Assembly: GCF_003425685.1 (NCBI RefSeq)
Contig: NZ_QJKM01000009.1
Location: forward strand, 124,001 to 188,000
DNA from: Rhizobium terrae
GTDB taxonomy: Bacteria; Pseudomonadota; Alphaproteobacteria; Rhizobiales; Rhizobiaceae
Direction: 5' to 3'
Length of the DNA stretch: 64,000 nt
A program made the translations under genes and the position numbers. The notes under the pieces were generated by a model. It searched no databases. It worked only from the letters and a program-made list of their open reading frames with translations, and was not told the origin of the DNA. Positions 25,268 to 33,838 of the stretch are shown piece by piece; within the stretch, counting starts at the first letter, position 1, and every line of letters starts with the position of its first letter.

Positions 25268-26917
25268 ATGGCGACGGAAGCGGCGAAGACGGTCGATGCG
25301 GACTGGTGGCGCGGCGCGGTGATCTACCAGATCTACCCGCGCTCCTTCCAGGATACGAGCGGCGACGGCATCGGCGATATCAAGGGCATTACTCAACGCC
25401 TGCCGCATGTCGCCTCGCTCGGCGTCGACGCCATCTGGCTGTCGCCGTTCTTCACCTCGCCGATGGCCGACATGGGCTATGACGTCTCGGACTACTGCAA
25501 TGTCGATCCGATGTTCGGCACGCTCGGCGATTTCGACGAGATGATGGCCGAGGCGCATCGCCTCGGCCTCAAGGTGATCATCGACCAGGTGATCTCGCAC
25601 ACCTCCGACCGGCATCCGTGGTTCGTCGAAAGCCGGTCCAGCCGCACCAACCCCAAGGCCGACTGGTATGTCTGGGCCGATCCCAAACCGGACGGCACGG
25701 CCCCGACCAACTGGCTGTCGATCTTCGGCGGGCCGGGCTGGGAATGGGACGGTGTGCGCAAGCAATATTACATGCACAACTTCCTGATCGCCCAGCCGGA
25801 CCTCAACTTCCACAATCTGGAGGTTCAGGAGGCGATGCTCGATACGGTGCGCTTCTGGCTGGAGCGCGGTGTAGACGGATTCCGGCTCGATACGGTGAAC
25901 TACTATTTCCACGACAAGCAGCTCCGCAACAATCCGCCGATGGTCTACGATACCGAAGGCGCCGGCATGGAGACGGATACCAATCCCTATTCCATGCAGA
26001 ACCACCTTTACGACAAGACCCAGCCGGAAAACATCGGCTTCCTGAAGCGGCTGAGAGCATTGCTCGACAGCTACGAGGGTCGGGCGACGGTGGGCGAAGT
26101 GGGCGACGGGCCGCGTTCCTTGTCGACGCTGGCGCTCTACACCACCGGCAACGACAAGCTGCACATGTGCTACACCTTCGATTTCCTGGGGCCTGCCTTC
26201 GATGCGGCCTATATCCGCAAGGTGATGACGACGGTGGCGGACACGGTTTCCAACGGCTGGGTCTGCTGGGCGTTTTCCAACCACGATGTCGTCCGGCATG
26301 TGACGCGCTTCATCGAAACGCCGGAAGAGCAAGACCACGTCGCCAAACTGTCGATCACGCTGCTTTCGGTGCTGCGCGGGTCGATCTGCCTCTATCAGGG
26401 CGAGGAACTGGGGCTGACGGAGGCGGAGCTCGCCTTCGAGGATCTGTGCGACCCCTACGGCATCCGCTTCTGGCCTGCCTTCAAGGGCCGCGACGGATGC
26501 CGCACGCCGATGGCGTGGGAGGCCGGCGAGCCGCATGCGGGCTTCACGACCGGCTCCAAGACCTGGCTGCCGGTGCCGGGCAATCATGCAAACCGCGCCG
26601 TCGATGCACAGGAGGCTCTGGCGGATTCGGTGCTGCATCACTACCGGGCGACGCTCGGCTTCCGCAAGGCGCATCCGCCGCTGATCGACGGCGACATGAC
26701 CTTCCTCGACACCAACCAGGACCTGCTGGCCTTCGTGCGGGAAAAGGGCGGCGAAAAGCTGCTTTTCGTCTTCAACCTGACGCGTGGAGCGCAGGATTTC
26801 ACCTTGCCGAAGCGTCTCGGTGACGTCCTGCCGGTCAATCTGCCGGGGTTCGTGTCGAGACTGGAGAAAGGCATCGTCAAGCTCGACGCGCTGGACGTTT
26901 TCTGCGCCCGGGTTTGA
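25268..26917 (+). CDS. aglA: Alpha-glucosidase, GH13
   Basis: The 549-residue enzyme cleaves alpha-glucosides such as sucrose, maltose and trehalose in the cytoplasm. All GH13 catalytic residues are in place: nucleophile D208 (GFRLDTV), acid/base E277 (VGEVGD) and D340 (SNHDV). It closely follows the rhizobial AglA layout. AglA genes usually sit in an aglEFGAK operon; here no ABC transporter is adjacent, only a divergent kinase. The start at 25268 was chosen because homology begins there; an in-frame extension upstream runs through the palindromic element. Confidence 0.94.
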   Translation: MATEAAKTVDADWWRGAVIYQIYPRSFQDTSGDGIGDIKGITQRLPHVASLGVDAIWLSPFFTSPMADMGYDVSDYCNVDPMFGTLGDFDEMMAEAHRLGLKVIIDQVISHTSDRHPWFVESRSSRTNPKADWYVWADPKPDGTAPTNWLSIFGGPGWEWDGVRKQYYMHNFLIAQPDLNFHNLEVQEAMLDTVRFWLERGVDGFRLDTVNYYFHDKQLRNNPPMVYDTEGAGMETDTNPYSMQNHLYDKTQPENIGFLKRLRALLDSYEGRATVGEVGDGPRSLSTLALYTTGNDKLHMCYTFDFLGPAFDAAYIRKVMTTVADTVSNGWVCWAFSNHDVVRHVTRFIETPEEQDHVAKLSITLLSVLRGSICLYQGEELGLTEAELAFEDLCDPYGIRFWPAFKGRDGCRTPMAWEAGEPHAGFTTGSKTWLPVPGNHANRAVDAQEALADSVLHHYRATLGFRKAHPPLIDGDMTFLDTNQDLLAFVREKGGEKLLFVFNLTRGAQDFTLPKRLGDVLPVNLPGFVSRLEKGIVKLDALDVFCARV

Positions 26918-26937
26918 CCTGGACGCGCGGCGGGCGC

Positions 26938-27351
26938 TCAGCCGGCCGGCGGCATGCGGGCGAATTTCGTCGCGGCCGGATCGACGTGATCCCAGGGCTG
27001 GGCAGCGTCCGTCCAAGTGACCATGTGCGGACGGTATCGTTCCGGCTCGTCGAGGCTTGCGGCGCGGATGACGAAAAAGTCGGGCGCGGCGGGAAAGGTC
27101 ATATAGACCGGCGAGCCGCAGGTGGGGCAGAAGGCGCGGCGCTTGACCGTGCCGCCGTCGCCGGTCGCTTCCCAATGGGTCGGCTGGCCTTCGAGGCTCA
27201 CCGCCGCATGTGCGAAGGTGAGGGAGGCGTGGCCGGTGCCGCTTTCGCGCTGGCACTGGCGGCATTGGCAGTCCAGCATCGCGATCGGTTCGCCCGAAAC
27301 TTCATAACGGACAGCGCCGCAGGCGCAGCCGCCGGTAAAAGGCCTGCTCAT
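26938..27351 (-). CDS. GFA-family zinc-binding protein
   Basis: The 137-residue product has the seven GFA cysteines: C9 and C11 in GCACGAV, C28, C30 and C33 in CQCRQCQ, and C75 and C78 in CPTCGSP. It differs from the GFA protein at 4446-4898 but shares the zinc-binding plan. The true reaction is unknown for most members. It is convergent with aglA and stands downstream of the SRPBCC gene, separated by a hairpin. Confidence 0.9.
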   Translation of the reverse strand: MSRPFTGGCACGAVRYEVSGEPIAMLDCQCRQCQRESGTGHASLTFAHAAVSLEGQPTHWEATGDGGTVKRRAFCPTCGSPVYMTFPAAPDFFVIRAASLDEPERYRPHMVTWTDAAQPWDHVDPAATKFARMPPAG

Positions 27352-27401
27352 GAGTGTTTCTCCATGATGATGATCCGTCTTGGACGGTGATCGGTAAAGG
27401 A

Positions 27402-27430
27402 GCCTCCGCCCGGCAATCAGGGGCGGAGGC
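27402..27430 (-). terminator. Hairpin between SRPBCC and GFA genes
   Basis: Perfect 10-bp arms (GCCTCCGCCC and GGGCGGAGGC) enclose nine bases, ten bases past the SRPBCC stop codon. The T-tract on the minus strand is weak (TCCTTTACC), so it may be a pause or partial terminator. Confidence 0.5.
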
Positions 27431-27439
27431 GACGACCGC

Positions 27440-27976
27440 TCATTCGGCGGGAATGAGCCGGTCGTATTCTTCCTTCAACCGTTTCCAATCCTGCCAGAAG
27501 GACGCCGGCTTGCGTTCGTTGAGGCGGGCGACAAGGATATCGAGATGCGCATGCCAGCCGGCACCGACCATGACCATGTTCTTGCGGTCGGAGATGCGCC
27601 TGTGGGTGACAGTCAGCAGGATTTCCGAGCCTGCCTGCTGAAGCTCGAAGGAGACTTCGCCGCGCGGCGGCCAAGAAAAGACGAGGCGATGCGGCGCCTC
27701 GAAGGCAATCACCTCGCTCTGCATCGTATGTTCGGCGGGAAAGCCTTCCGGCTTGCCTTCGGAGGAGGAACTCAGTTCGTCATTGCGCCAGGTGAGTTCG
27801 AAGGCCTTGCCCGGTTCGGCGGGGATGATACCGGAGGCGAGCCACTGGCGGCGCAGGTCGCTGTCGGCCAGATAGGACCAGACCCGTTCGATCGGGCCGG
27901 GCAGGCGGCGCTGAATCGTGAGCGCAAAGGGTTCGCTCACGACGCCGTATTTGATCAAGGATGTCATGTCGTTCAT
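27440..27976 (-). CDS. SRPBCC (AHSA1-like) domain protein
   Basis: The 178-residue product has the helix-grip fold with LTIQRRLPGPIERVWSYLADSDLRRQW at the start, FELTWRND and the C-terminal GAGWHAHLDILVARLNERKPASFWQDWKRL. It is the usual partner of an upstream ArsR repressor; its start overlaps the ArsR stop by four bases, so the pair is one translationally coupled operon. The ligand is unknown. Together with the GFA gene it forms a small detoxification-type cluster. Confidence 0.9.
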   Translation of the reverse strand: MNDMTSLIKYGVVSEPFALTIQRRLPGPIERVWSYLADSDLRRQWLASGIIPAEPGKAFELTWRNDELSSSSEGKPEGFPAEHTMQSEVIAFEAPHRLVFSWPPRGEVSFELQQAGSEILLTVTHRRISDRKNMVMVGAGWHAHLDILVARLNERKPASFWQDWKRLKEEYDRLIPAE

Positions 27977-28389
27977 TGGTCTTCTCCCGTTTTCGGTTCA
28001 GGTTTGACTTCGGGTTCATGGGGGGCAGGGGATTTCCGGCTTTTTGCCTCGGCATCTTTCCGTGCATCCTCGCGCAGCAGGCGTTCCAGGATGTCGAGCC
28101 GGTTGGTCCAGAAGCGTTCGTAAAAGGCGAGCCACTGGTGAGCGGTCGCGAGCGGCGTCGGCTCGAGGCGGCAGAGATGGGTGCGGCCGTGGATCTCGCG
28201 GCGGATCAAGCCGGCGCCTTCCAAGACCTTGATGTGTTTCGAGGCGGCGGCGAGCGACATGTCGTGCGGCTCCGCCAGCTGGCTCACGGTGCGCTCGCCA
28301 TCCGCGAGTTCGCGAAGCATGCGGCGGCGTGTGGCGTCGCTCAGAGCGTGGAAGACAGTGTCGATCTGTTGTGCGTGTAATTCAACCAT
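27973..28389 (-). CDS. ArsR-family regulator of the SRPBCC pair
   Basis: The 138-residue protein has a winged HTH (IDTVFHALSDATRRRMLRELADGERTVSQLAEP and ASKHIKVLEGAGLI) and an extended C-terminal tail rich in Lys, Pro and Glu. It lacks the metal-binding CxC box, so it likely senses an organic ligand. I take ATG 28389: it lies in the first operator, one base after the expected transcription start, so the mRNA would be almost leaderless. A TTG at 28425 would put the start in the -35 region and is rejected. Confidence 0.87.
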   Translation of the reverse strand: MVELHAQQIDTVFHALSDATRRRMLRELADGERTVSQLAEPHDMSLAAASKHIKVLEGAGLIRREIHGRTHLCRLEPTPLATAHQWLAFYERFWTNRLDILERLLREDARKDAEAKSRKSPAPHEPEVKPEPKTGEDQ

Positions 28390-28437
28390 GTGGTTGAATA
28401 TGCGCTTCTGCGGTTTTATTGTCAACCGATCGGTTGA
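28381..28437 (-). promoter_or_regulatory. ArsR promoter with two identical operators
   Basis: Two TCAACC-N4-GGTTGA dyads are seen, at 28382-28397 (inside a 20-bp palindrome, 28380-28399) and 28422-28437. Their centres are exactly 40 bp apart. A promoter lies between: TTGACA (28425-28420), 17-base spacer, CATATT (28402-28397). The upstream operator covers the -35 box and the downstream operator covers the start site and start codon, a layout for tight self-repression. Confidence 0.75.
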
Positions 28438-28466
28438 ATGTTTTTCAGGAAGGGCGCCGGGCCGGT

Positions 28467-29369
28467 TCAGGCCTCGGCGTAACGGGCCGGTTCGGTTCTG
28501 AGCCGTGTGATGTCCTGGATGGGCGGGGCACCGAACAGGCGGCGGTATTCGCGGCTGAACTGCGAGGGGCTGTCATAGCCGACCTGATGGGCGGCGGTGG
28601 CGGCGTCCACGGCGTTGGCGAGGATCAACCGGCGAGCTTCCTGCAGGCGAAGCTGCTTCTGGTATTGCAGCGGGCTCATGGCCGTCACTTCGCGAAAATG
28701 CTGATGCAGCGACGACGGGCTCATGCGCGCTTCGACGGCGACCTGCTCGATCGAGAAGGGAGCAGAGAAGTTCTGGCGGATCCAGGCGATCGCCCGGTTG
28801 ACCTGCTGCAGCCGGTTTTCGGGCGCGAGGATCTGACGGATCATTTCCGCCTGTTCGCCGCGCAGCAGGCGGAACATCAGTTCGCGCTCGATGAGCGGGG
28901 CGAGATAGGCGATCTCGTCGGGCCGGTCGAGAAGCTGGGTGAAGCGCAGCGCGGCATCGAGGAATTCCGGCGTCGCGTGGCTGAGGCCGATGCACTTGCG
29001 GCGCATGGTCGGCTGGCCGAAGGTATCCGGCATCTGCACCAACATTTCGCTCAAGAGTTTCAGGTCGAGATCGAGCCTGATGCAGAGATAGGGCTTTTCC
29101 TCGCTTGCCTCGATCACCTGGCCGGTAATCGGTATGTCGACCGAAACCACGAGGTACTGGCCGGGGCTGTAGCGAAAGATCTCGTCGGCGAGCATGACCT
29201 GCTTGGCGCCCTGGGCGATAATGCAGATGGCCGGCTGGTGGAGGGCGTGCAGCGGCTCTGTCGGGTTCGACATGCGGATCACCGACAGGCGCGGAATGGC
29301 GGTCTCGAACACACCGTCGCCATCGGTGTTTTGTGCAATCAGCCGCGCGAGTTGAACGAGCTTTTCCAT
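28467..29369 (-). CDS. AraC-family transcriptional regulator
   Basis: The 300-residue protein has an N-terminal AraC_N cupin-like domain (RLSVIRMSNPTEPLHALHQPAICIIAQGAKQVML, in part) and a C-terminal double HTH (FSIEQVAVEARMSPSSLHQHF and ATAAHQVGYDSPSQFSREYRRLFG). This subgroup controls short-chain aldehyde or oxidoreductase genes next to it. I start it at ATG 29369 (MEKLVQLARLI), where homology begins. It is divergent from the small-protein/Atu4866 pair, the likely target. Confidence 0.92.
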   Translation of the reverse strand: MEKLVQLARLIAQNTDGDGVFETAIPRLSVIRMSNPTEPLHALHQPAICIIAQGAKQVMLADEIFRYSPGQYLVVSVDIPITGQVIEASEEKPYLCIRLDLDLKLLSEMLVQMPDTFGQPTMRRKCIGLSHATPEFLDAALRFTQLLDRPDEIAYLAPLIERELMFRLLRGEQAEMIRQILAPENRLQQVNRAIAWIRQNFSAPFSIEQVAVEARMSPSSLHQHFREVTAMSPLQYQKQLRLQEARRLILANAVDAATAAHQVGYDSPSQFSREYRRLFGAPPIQDITRLRTEPARYAEA

Positions 29370-29420
29370 CCTTGGCCTCTTCCGGATCGTAAAAATAGGC
29401 GAAAACCGGGCTGACTGGAT

Positions 29421-29462
29421 CATATCGCCTTTCTTCGCGTGGCTGATATGGGATGCGATATG
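29421..29462. promoter_or_regulatory. Inverted CATATCGC / GCGATATG pair between AraC and its divergent target
   Basis: Two perfect 8-bp inverted sites (29421-29428 and 29455-29462), with a related CTGATATGG between them, lie in the divergent gap. They are candidate binding sites for the AraC protein. Seen by eye only. Confidence 0.4.
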
Positions 29463-29590
29463 GCCAATTCAAACAAGCTTCGGAGGATTGTGCAATCATG
29501 CCGGAGGACTGGTCTACCGCCGGGAGGCCGGGTTCACCCATATTCCGCCTCGTCCGATCGATCAAAGCCGGACGGAAAAAGGAGATGGTG

Positions 29591-29764
29591 ATGGCAAGCT
29601 TCCAGTATTTGCTCGAAAGCCCCTTTCGGTGGATCGCCCATTGGATTGCCCCTTCGGGTGACCACAGGGCTGCCGGCCCGGCCGGCTCCTTCTTCAGACA
29701 TTCGGGCGGTGCCGGCCGCAGCCGTCGCGAGCGGGTCCTCAGAAGGGACTACCTGAATGGCTGA
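29591..29764 (+). CDS. 57-residue hypothetical protein coupled to the Atu4866 gene
   Basis: The frame starts with MASFQYLLESPFRWIAHWIA and ends in a basic tail (GRSRRERVLRRDYLNG). AAAGGAG lies six bases before the ATG. The stop codon overlaps the start of the next gene by eight bases, which is typical of coupled translation. No family is recognised; an amphipathic N-terminal helix rich in W and F suggests membrane contact. The start is favoured over the earlier in-frame ATGs, which lack a ribosome-binding site. Confidence 0.5.
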   Translation: MASFQYLLESPFRWIAHWIAPSGDHRAAGPAGSFFRHSGGAGRSRRERVLRRDYLNG

Positions 29765-30107
29765 GCGCTTCCTTCAAAATTCTATTGCCGTGGCTGCCTT
29801 CGCGATGTCCTTCACCTTCATCGCGTGCTTCACGGCGTTCGCACACGATATAAAAGACCAGGAGAAGACGATGAGCAACCACCCCTATGTCGGAATGTGG
29901 GTGACGGAAGACAATCACGTCCGTCACGAACTCCTGCCGAACGGCCGTTACGTGGAAGCCCGCGGCACCCGGGAAAAGGCCTATGAGGGGCAATATTGGG
30001 TGAACGGCGACCATATCGACTACAAGGACGACACCGGCTTCACCGCCGACGGCGATTTCCGCGGCGGCGTGCTTTATCACGGCGGGATGGTGCTGCGGCG
30101 GCGGTGA
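29757..30107 (+). CDS. Atu4866-domain protein, possibly secreted
   Basis: Residues 39-116 match the Agrobacterium Atu4866 domain (NHPYVGMWVTEDNHVRHELL, then GQYWVNGDHIDYKDDTGFTADG), a small streptavidin-like beta barrel of unknown ligand. The 38 residues before it look like a Sec signal peptide (AVAAFAMSFTFIACFTAFA-HD). An internal ATG at 29871 with AGGAGAAG directly before it could start the bare domain instead, so both a secreted and a cytoplasmic form may be made. The AraC gene is divergent. Confidence 0.8.
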   Translation: MAERFLQNSIAVAAFAMSFTFIACFTAFAHDIKDQEKTMSNHPYVGMWVTEDNHVRHELLPNGRYVEARGTREKAYEGQYWVNGDHIDYKDDTGFTADGDFRGGVLYHGGMVLRRR

Positions 30108-30166
30108 ATTTGAGGATCGCGCCCATGCGTTGAAACATCCCATGGGGTATATTATTGTGCCCTTCC

Positions 30167-30592
30167 ATGAAGCGCGTAGTGCTCGATACGAATGTTCTTG
30201 CGGCGGCGTTTCGAAGCCGAAACGGCGCCTCTTTTATTATTTTACAAAAGGTAGCCGCGCGGCAGATCAAGCTTCTGGTAACGACTGCGTTGCTGCTTGA
30301 ATATGAAGCTGTCCTCAAGCGACCGGAGCAGATCGCAGCTCATGGTCTGCCGTTGTCGCGGATCGATGACGCGATACGGGAGTTTGCGGCGTTGTCCGAG
30401 CCTATCGATCTACATTATCAATGGAGGCCGCAGCTTTCGGATCCCAAGGATGAACTGGTCATGGAGGCAGCAATTAATGGGCGGGCGGATGCCTTGGTAA
30501 CCTATAATGTTCGCGACTTTCAGCATGCTGCTGGACGTTTTGGAATTCGGTTATTGCGGCCGAGCGAATTTTTGGAGCAACTAAAACCATGA
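30167..30592 (+). CDS. PIN-domain toxin (COG1569 type)
   Basis: The 141-residue product is a PIN-fold ribonuclease. Acidic metal-binding residues are visible in VVLDTNVLAAAF (D7), LLLEYEAVL (E46), DPKDELVMEAAI and the late ALVTYNVRDF (D). It is likely the toxin of a type II toxin-antitoxin pair that cleaves RNA when freed. The start at 30167 (MKRVVLDTNVL) is where the beta-1 strand begins. Its stop overlaps the start of the downstream RHH gene by four bases. Confidence 0.9.
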   Translation: MKRVVLDTNVLAAAFRSRNGASFIILQKVAARQIKLLVTTALLLEYEAVLKRPEQIAAHGLPLSRIDDAIREFAALSEPIDLHYQWRPQLSDPKDELVMEAAINGRADALVTYNVRDFQHAAGRFGIRLLRPSEFLEQLKP

Positions 30593-30861
30593 GCAAGAAC
30601 ACCTATCCTCTGAAGCTCCCTGCTTCCATCAAAGCGGCGGCGGCACGTCTTGCCAAGGAAGACGGCGTGTCACTCAATCAATGGATTGCTTCGGCCGTTG
30701 CGCAGAAGATTGGCGTTGTCGAAACTGCCGCCGAGTTTTTGAAAAAGCGCGCCAGTGGTGCGACCGGTGACGATCTTATAAAGATATTGGACGAAGTTCC
30801 CGACAATCCGCCCATGGAGGGCGACGAGCTTCCTGAAGGATGGATGAAGGGGTATCGCTGA
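30589..30861 (+). CDS. Ribbon-helix-helix antitoxin (HicB-like C-terminal fold)
   Basis: The 90-residue product starts with a ribbon-helix-helix: YPLKLPASIKAAAARLAKEDGVSLNQWIASAVAQKIG. The acidic C-terminal tail (DDLIKILDEVPDNPPMEGDEL) is the likely toxin-binding part. It would neutralise the PIN toxin and repress the operon. The order toxin-then-antitoxin is the reverse of the common one. The pair is the only toxin-antitoxin locus I see in the window. Confidence 0.87.
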   Translation: MSKNTYPLKLPASIKAAAARLAKEDGVSLNQWIASAVAQKIGVVETAAEFLKKRASGATGDDLIKILDEVPDNPPMEGDELPEGWMKGYR

Positions 30862-30880
30862 GCGGGATCGCAAAGCCCTC

Positions 30881-32575
30881 TCAAATCAGCGTGAACCTGT
30901 CGACATCCACCATGCCCTTGTCCGATATCTTCAGGTGCGGGATGACGGGGAGCGGCAGGAAGGCGACCTGTAGGAACGGTTCTTCGAGCGTCGTTCCAAG
31001 CGCATAAGCGGCTTTCCTCAGGTGATGCAGCGTGTCGCGGACCGTTTCATAGGGTTCGAGGCTCATCAGGCCGGCGACGGGCAGGGCGATTTCGCCGGTG
31101 ACCTTGCCGTCTTCCACGACCACGAAGCCGCCGTGGATTTCGCCCAAGCGGTTGGCGGCCATTGCCATGTCGTCCTCGCTGACGCCGACGACACAGATAT
31201 TGTGGCTGTCATGGCCGACGGTCGAGGCGATGGCACCTTTCTTCAAGCCGAAACCCTGGACGAAACCATTGGCATGGTTGCCGTTCTTGCCGTGCCGCTC
31301 GATGACCGCGACCTTGATGATGTCGCGGGCAAGATCGAGGCCGGTCTGGTTGCCGGAGGTCGGCAGGTGGTAACGGCGGTGTTCTGTGATGATCTTTCCG
31401 GGCATCACGCCGATCACCGGCGTTTCTCCTTCCGTGACCGGCACGCCGAAATGCATCGCCTGCACGGGCCGCGCCTTGACGCTGTCGAGGCCGACGGGGG
31501 CGACGGGTTTGCGGGTGGCGAAAAGCTCGGCGGTGACCTTGCGGCCGGCGGAGAAAACGATCTCGGCCTTGCAGTTCTCGAGGCTGTCGATGACGACGAG
31601 ATCGGCGCGCCAGCCGGGGGCGACGAGGCCGCGGTCGCGCAGGCCGAAGGCTTTGGCGGCTGAGATCGAGGCGGCGCGGTAGACGGCCAGCGGCTCGACG
31701 CCGTGTCCGATCGCAGTGCGGATCATGTAGTCGAGATGGCCCTGTTCGGCGATGTCGAGCGGGTTGCGGTCGTCGGTGCAGAGCGCGAGATAGGGGGACA
31801 GGCGCTCGGTGATGATCGGCATCAGGGCATGGAGGTCCTTCGAGACGGAACCCTCGCGCACCAGGATGTGCATGCCCTTGCGGATTTTTTCGAGCGCTTC
31901 ATCGGCGGTGGTGCATTCGTGCTCGGTTCGGATGCCGGCGGCGAGATAGCCGTTCAGGTCGTTGCCTCTCAAAAGCGGCGCATGGCCGTCGATATGATCG
32001 CCGTAGAAGGCGTCGAGCTTGGCGAGGCAGATCGGGTCCTTGTGGATGACGCCCGGGAAATTCATGAATTCCGCAAGCCCGATGACCTTGGGATGATGGC
32101 GGAAAGGCAGGAGCTTCTCGATGGGCAGATCGGCGCCCGCCGTCTCCAGATGTGTGGCCGGCACGCAGGAGGAGAGCTGGACGCGGATGTCCATGACGGT
32201 TTCCAGCGCGGAAGCCAGGAAGAATTCGATGCCTTCAGCGCCGATGACATTGGCGATCTCGTGCGGGTCGCAGATCGCCGTGGTGACGCCATAGGGCAGC
32301 ACGCAGCGGTCGAATTCATGCGGCGTCACCAATGAGCTTTCGATATGCAGATGCGTGTCGATGAAGCCCGGTACGACAATCCTTCCGGAAATGTCGAACT
32401 CGGTCCTGCCGGAATAGCTGCCGCAGGTGCCGACGATGCGATCGCCGCAGATGGCGATGTCGGAGGCCACGAGCTCCCCCGTCACGAGGTCGAAGAACCT
32501 GCCGCCCTTCAGCACGATATCGGCCGGCTCGCGGCCGGTGCCCTGGTCGATCAAGCTTTCGAGGCGGGTGGTCAT
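30881..32575 (-). CDS. ade: Adenine deaminase
   Basis: The 564-residue amidohydrolase converts adenine to hypoxanthine and ammonia in purine salvage. The metal site is shown by [13 protein letters not shown], the following [15 protein letters not shown] and the later [11 protein letters not shown]. Length fits the Ade family (550-600). I use ATG 32575 since the family starts near there; three upstream in-frame ATGs have no better ribosome-binding site. It is convergent with the RHH antitoxin gene, with 19 bases between. Confidence 0.94.
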   Translation of the reverse strand: MTTRLESLIDQGTGREPADIVLKGGRFFDLVTGELVASDIAICGDRIVGTCGSYSGRTEFDISGRIVVPGFIDTHLHIESSLVTPHEFDRCVLPYGVTTAICDPHEIANVIGAEGIEFFLASALETVMDIRVQLSSCVPATHLETAGADLPIEKLLPFRHHPKVIGLAEFMNFPGVIHKDPICLAKLDAFYGDHIDGHAPLLRGNDLNGYLAAGIRTEHECTTADEALEKIRKGMHILVREGSVSKDLHALMPIITERLSPYLALCTDDRNPLDIAEQGHLDYMIRTAIGHGVEPLAVYRAASISAAKAFGLRDRGLVAPGWRADLVVIDSLENCKAEIVFSAGRKVTAELFATRKPVAPVGLDSVKARPVQAMHFGVPVTEGETPVIGVMPGKIITEHRRYHLPTSGNQTGLDLARDIIKVAVIERHGKNGNHANGFVQGFGLKKGAIASTVGHDSHNICVVGVSEDDMAMAANRLGEIHGGFVVVEDGKVTGEIALPVAGLMSLEPYETVRDTLHHLRKAAYALGTTLEEPFLQVAFLPLPVIPHLKISDKGMVDVDRFTLI

Positions 32576-32754
32576 GGCTGTCTCCGATTCCATCTGGCGC
32601 ATTCTAGCCAAGGTGCGCAAGGATACTATGGCAGGATGGGATTTTCGTGCTAAGGTTGCGTTCGGGGGATTGTCAAATACACGTCACAAGTGAAGCAGAA
32701 ATCGTTCGATAGCCTTCGGCGGGTGCCATTTCTCTAAACGGCAGAGGAGACGGA

Positions 32755-33351
32755 ATGGCTGACGATCATCTCGACGAGTTGCTAGGGAAAGCGCTTGCTT
32801 CGCTTTCCGTCGATGCCTCGGCGCAGGCGAGGCAGGATCTCGAAAAGAAGCTGCGGGATCTGGCTGCCGAACTGTTTCTCGAATGGCTGACCGGCGAGCG
32901 GCGTTTTGAAAGACAGCCGCAGCAGACCGAATACTGGATCTCCCGTTTCTACGAGGAGATTTTCCCGGACGAGCAGCCGGACGGCACGGTCATCTACGAA
33001 CGCTTCGGCCTTGCCCTCCCGCGGGCCAATTATATCGCACGGCTGTTGCGGACGCGGCGGGCCGCGTGGTGGCGGGATGCCGCCCGCCGGGAATTGGTGG
33101 CGGTTCTCGAAGCAAAACGCGCCGCAGCGCAGGAGGCGCCCGACATCGAGGAGATCGATATCAGCCTCTCGGCCGGCGCCGCAGACGAATTGCGGGTGCA
33201 GTTCGATCGCTACTGTGCGTCGGTGACGCCGGACAAGCGGCCGCGGCCGCCGAAGTCCAGGCAGTCGCTCGGCATGACGCGTTGGTACGGGGTTCCTGCT
33301 GCAACGCTGAAAGTGCTGCTGGACTTTCTGAAACAAGGGAGCGGAAAATGA
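32755..33351 (+). CDS. Hypothetical protein, first gene of an unknown pair
   Basis: The 198-residue product is not recognised. It is soluble and mostly helical, with a highly charged N-terminal third (SAQARQDLEKKLRDLAAELF), a tract of basic residues around ARLLRTRRAAWWRDAARREL and no cysteine-metal motif. An AGAGGAG lies before the ATG. The stop overlaps the start of the membrane protein gene by four bases (ATGA), so the two proteins probably work together. Confidence 0.7.
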   Translation: MADDHLDELLGKALASLSVDASAQARQDLEKKLRDLAAELFLEWLTGERRFERQPQQTEYWISRFYEEIFPDEQPDGTVIYERFGLALPRANYIARLLRTRRAAWWRDAARRELVAVLEAKRAAAQEAPDIEEIDISLSAGAADELRVQFDRYCASVTPDKRPRPPKSRQSLGMTRWYGVPAATLKVLLDFLKQGSGK

Positions 33352-33761
33352 ATCTCATCGGATTGATGCTCAGTCTCGCCGGCCTGGTCGGCACGTTCTT
33401 CAACATTCAGTTGAGCCAGTGGCTGCGCGATCTCGTGGCGCTGGAGCAGAAGGTGGAGCTCAACAAGCGGCACGCCAACGAGAGCCAGCAGAAGGCGATC
33501 GTCGAATGCCGCATCGAGTTTCGCAAGCTTTCGAACGGCGACAGCTATCGGATCAACATCGCCGTGTTGATTTTCGTGATCTTCGTGCTTTGCGACGGGA
33601 TACTCATGGCTTCGACCGCGTCCGGCGATGCGCTCTTCCCGCATGTCATGACGGCTCTGGTGGTGTTCCTGATCTTTTTCGTGGGCATGTCGCTGTGGCT
33701 GTTCCGACGCGGCTCAGCCACGACCAATTCGATCAAGACGATGCTCGACAGCATCAAGTAA
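33348..33761 (+). CDS. Hypothetical membrane protein, second gene of the pair
   Basis: The 137-residue product has an N-terminal hydrophobic segment (residues 1-20), a charged helix of about 45 residues that could form a coiled coil (LVALEQKVELNKRHANESQQ), and two membrane helices (INIAVLIFVIFVLCDGILMA and MTALVVFLIFFVGMSLWLF). GGGAG precedes the ATG at 33348. No family is recognised. It is coupled to the soluble gene upstream and convergent with the binding-protein gene. Confidence 0.75.
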   Translation: MNLIGLMLSLAGLVGTFFNIQLSQWLRDLVALEQKVELNKRHANESQQKAIVECRIEFRKLSNGDSYRINIAVLIFVIFVLCDGILMASTASGDALFPHVMTALVVFLIFFVGMSLWLFRRGSATTNSIKTMLDSIK

Positions 33762-33838
33762 TCCCTTGAAGTTAGGGGATAATGGGCGCCGAAAACGATC
33801 GTCCGGCACCCGTCCCGATCACGTCCGAGACCCTGTTG

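Noticed and set aside
25250..27265. 671-codon open frame on the minus strand
   Set aside because: It lies opposite the alpha-glucosidase and overlaps the GFA gene in another frame. No motif is seen.
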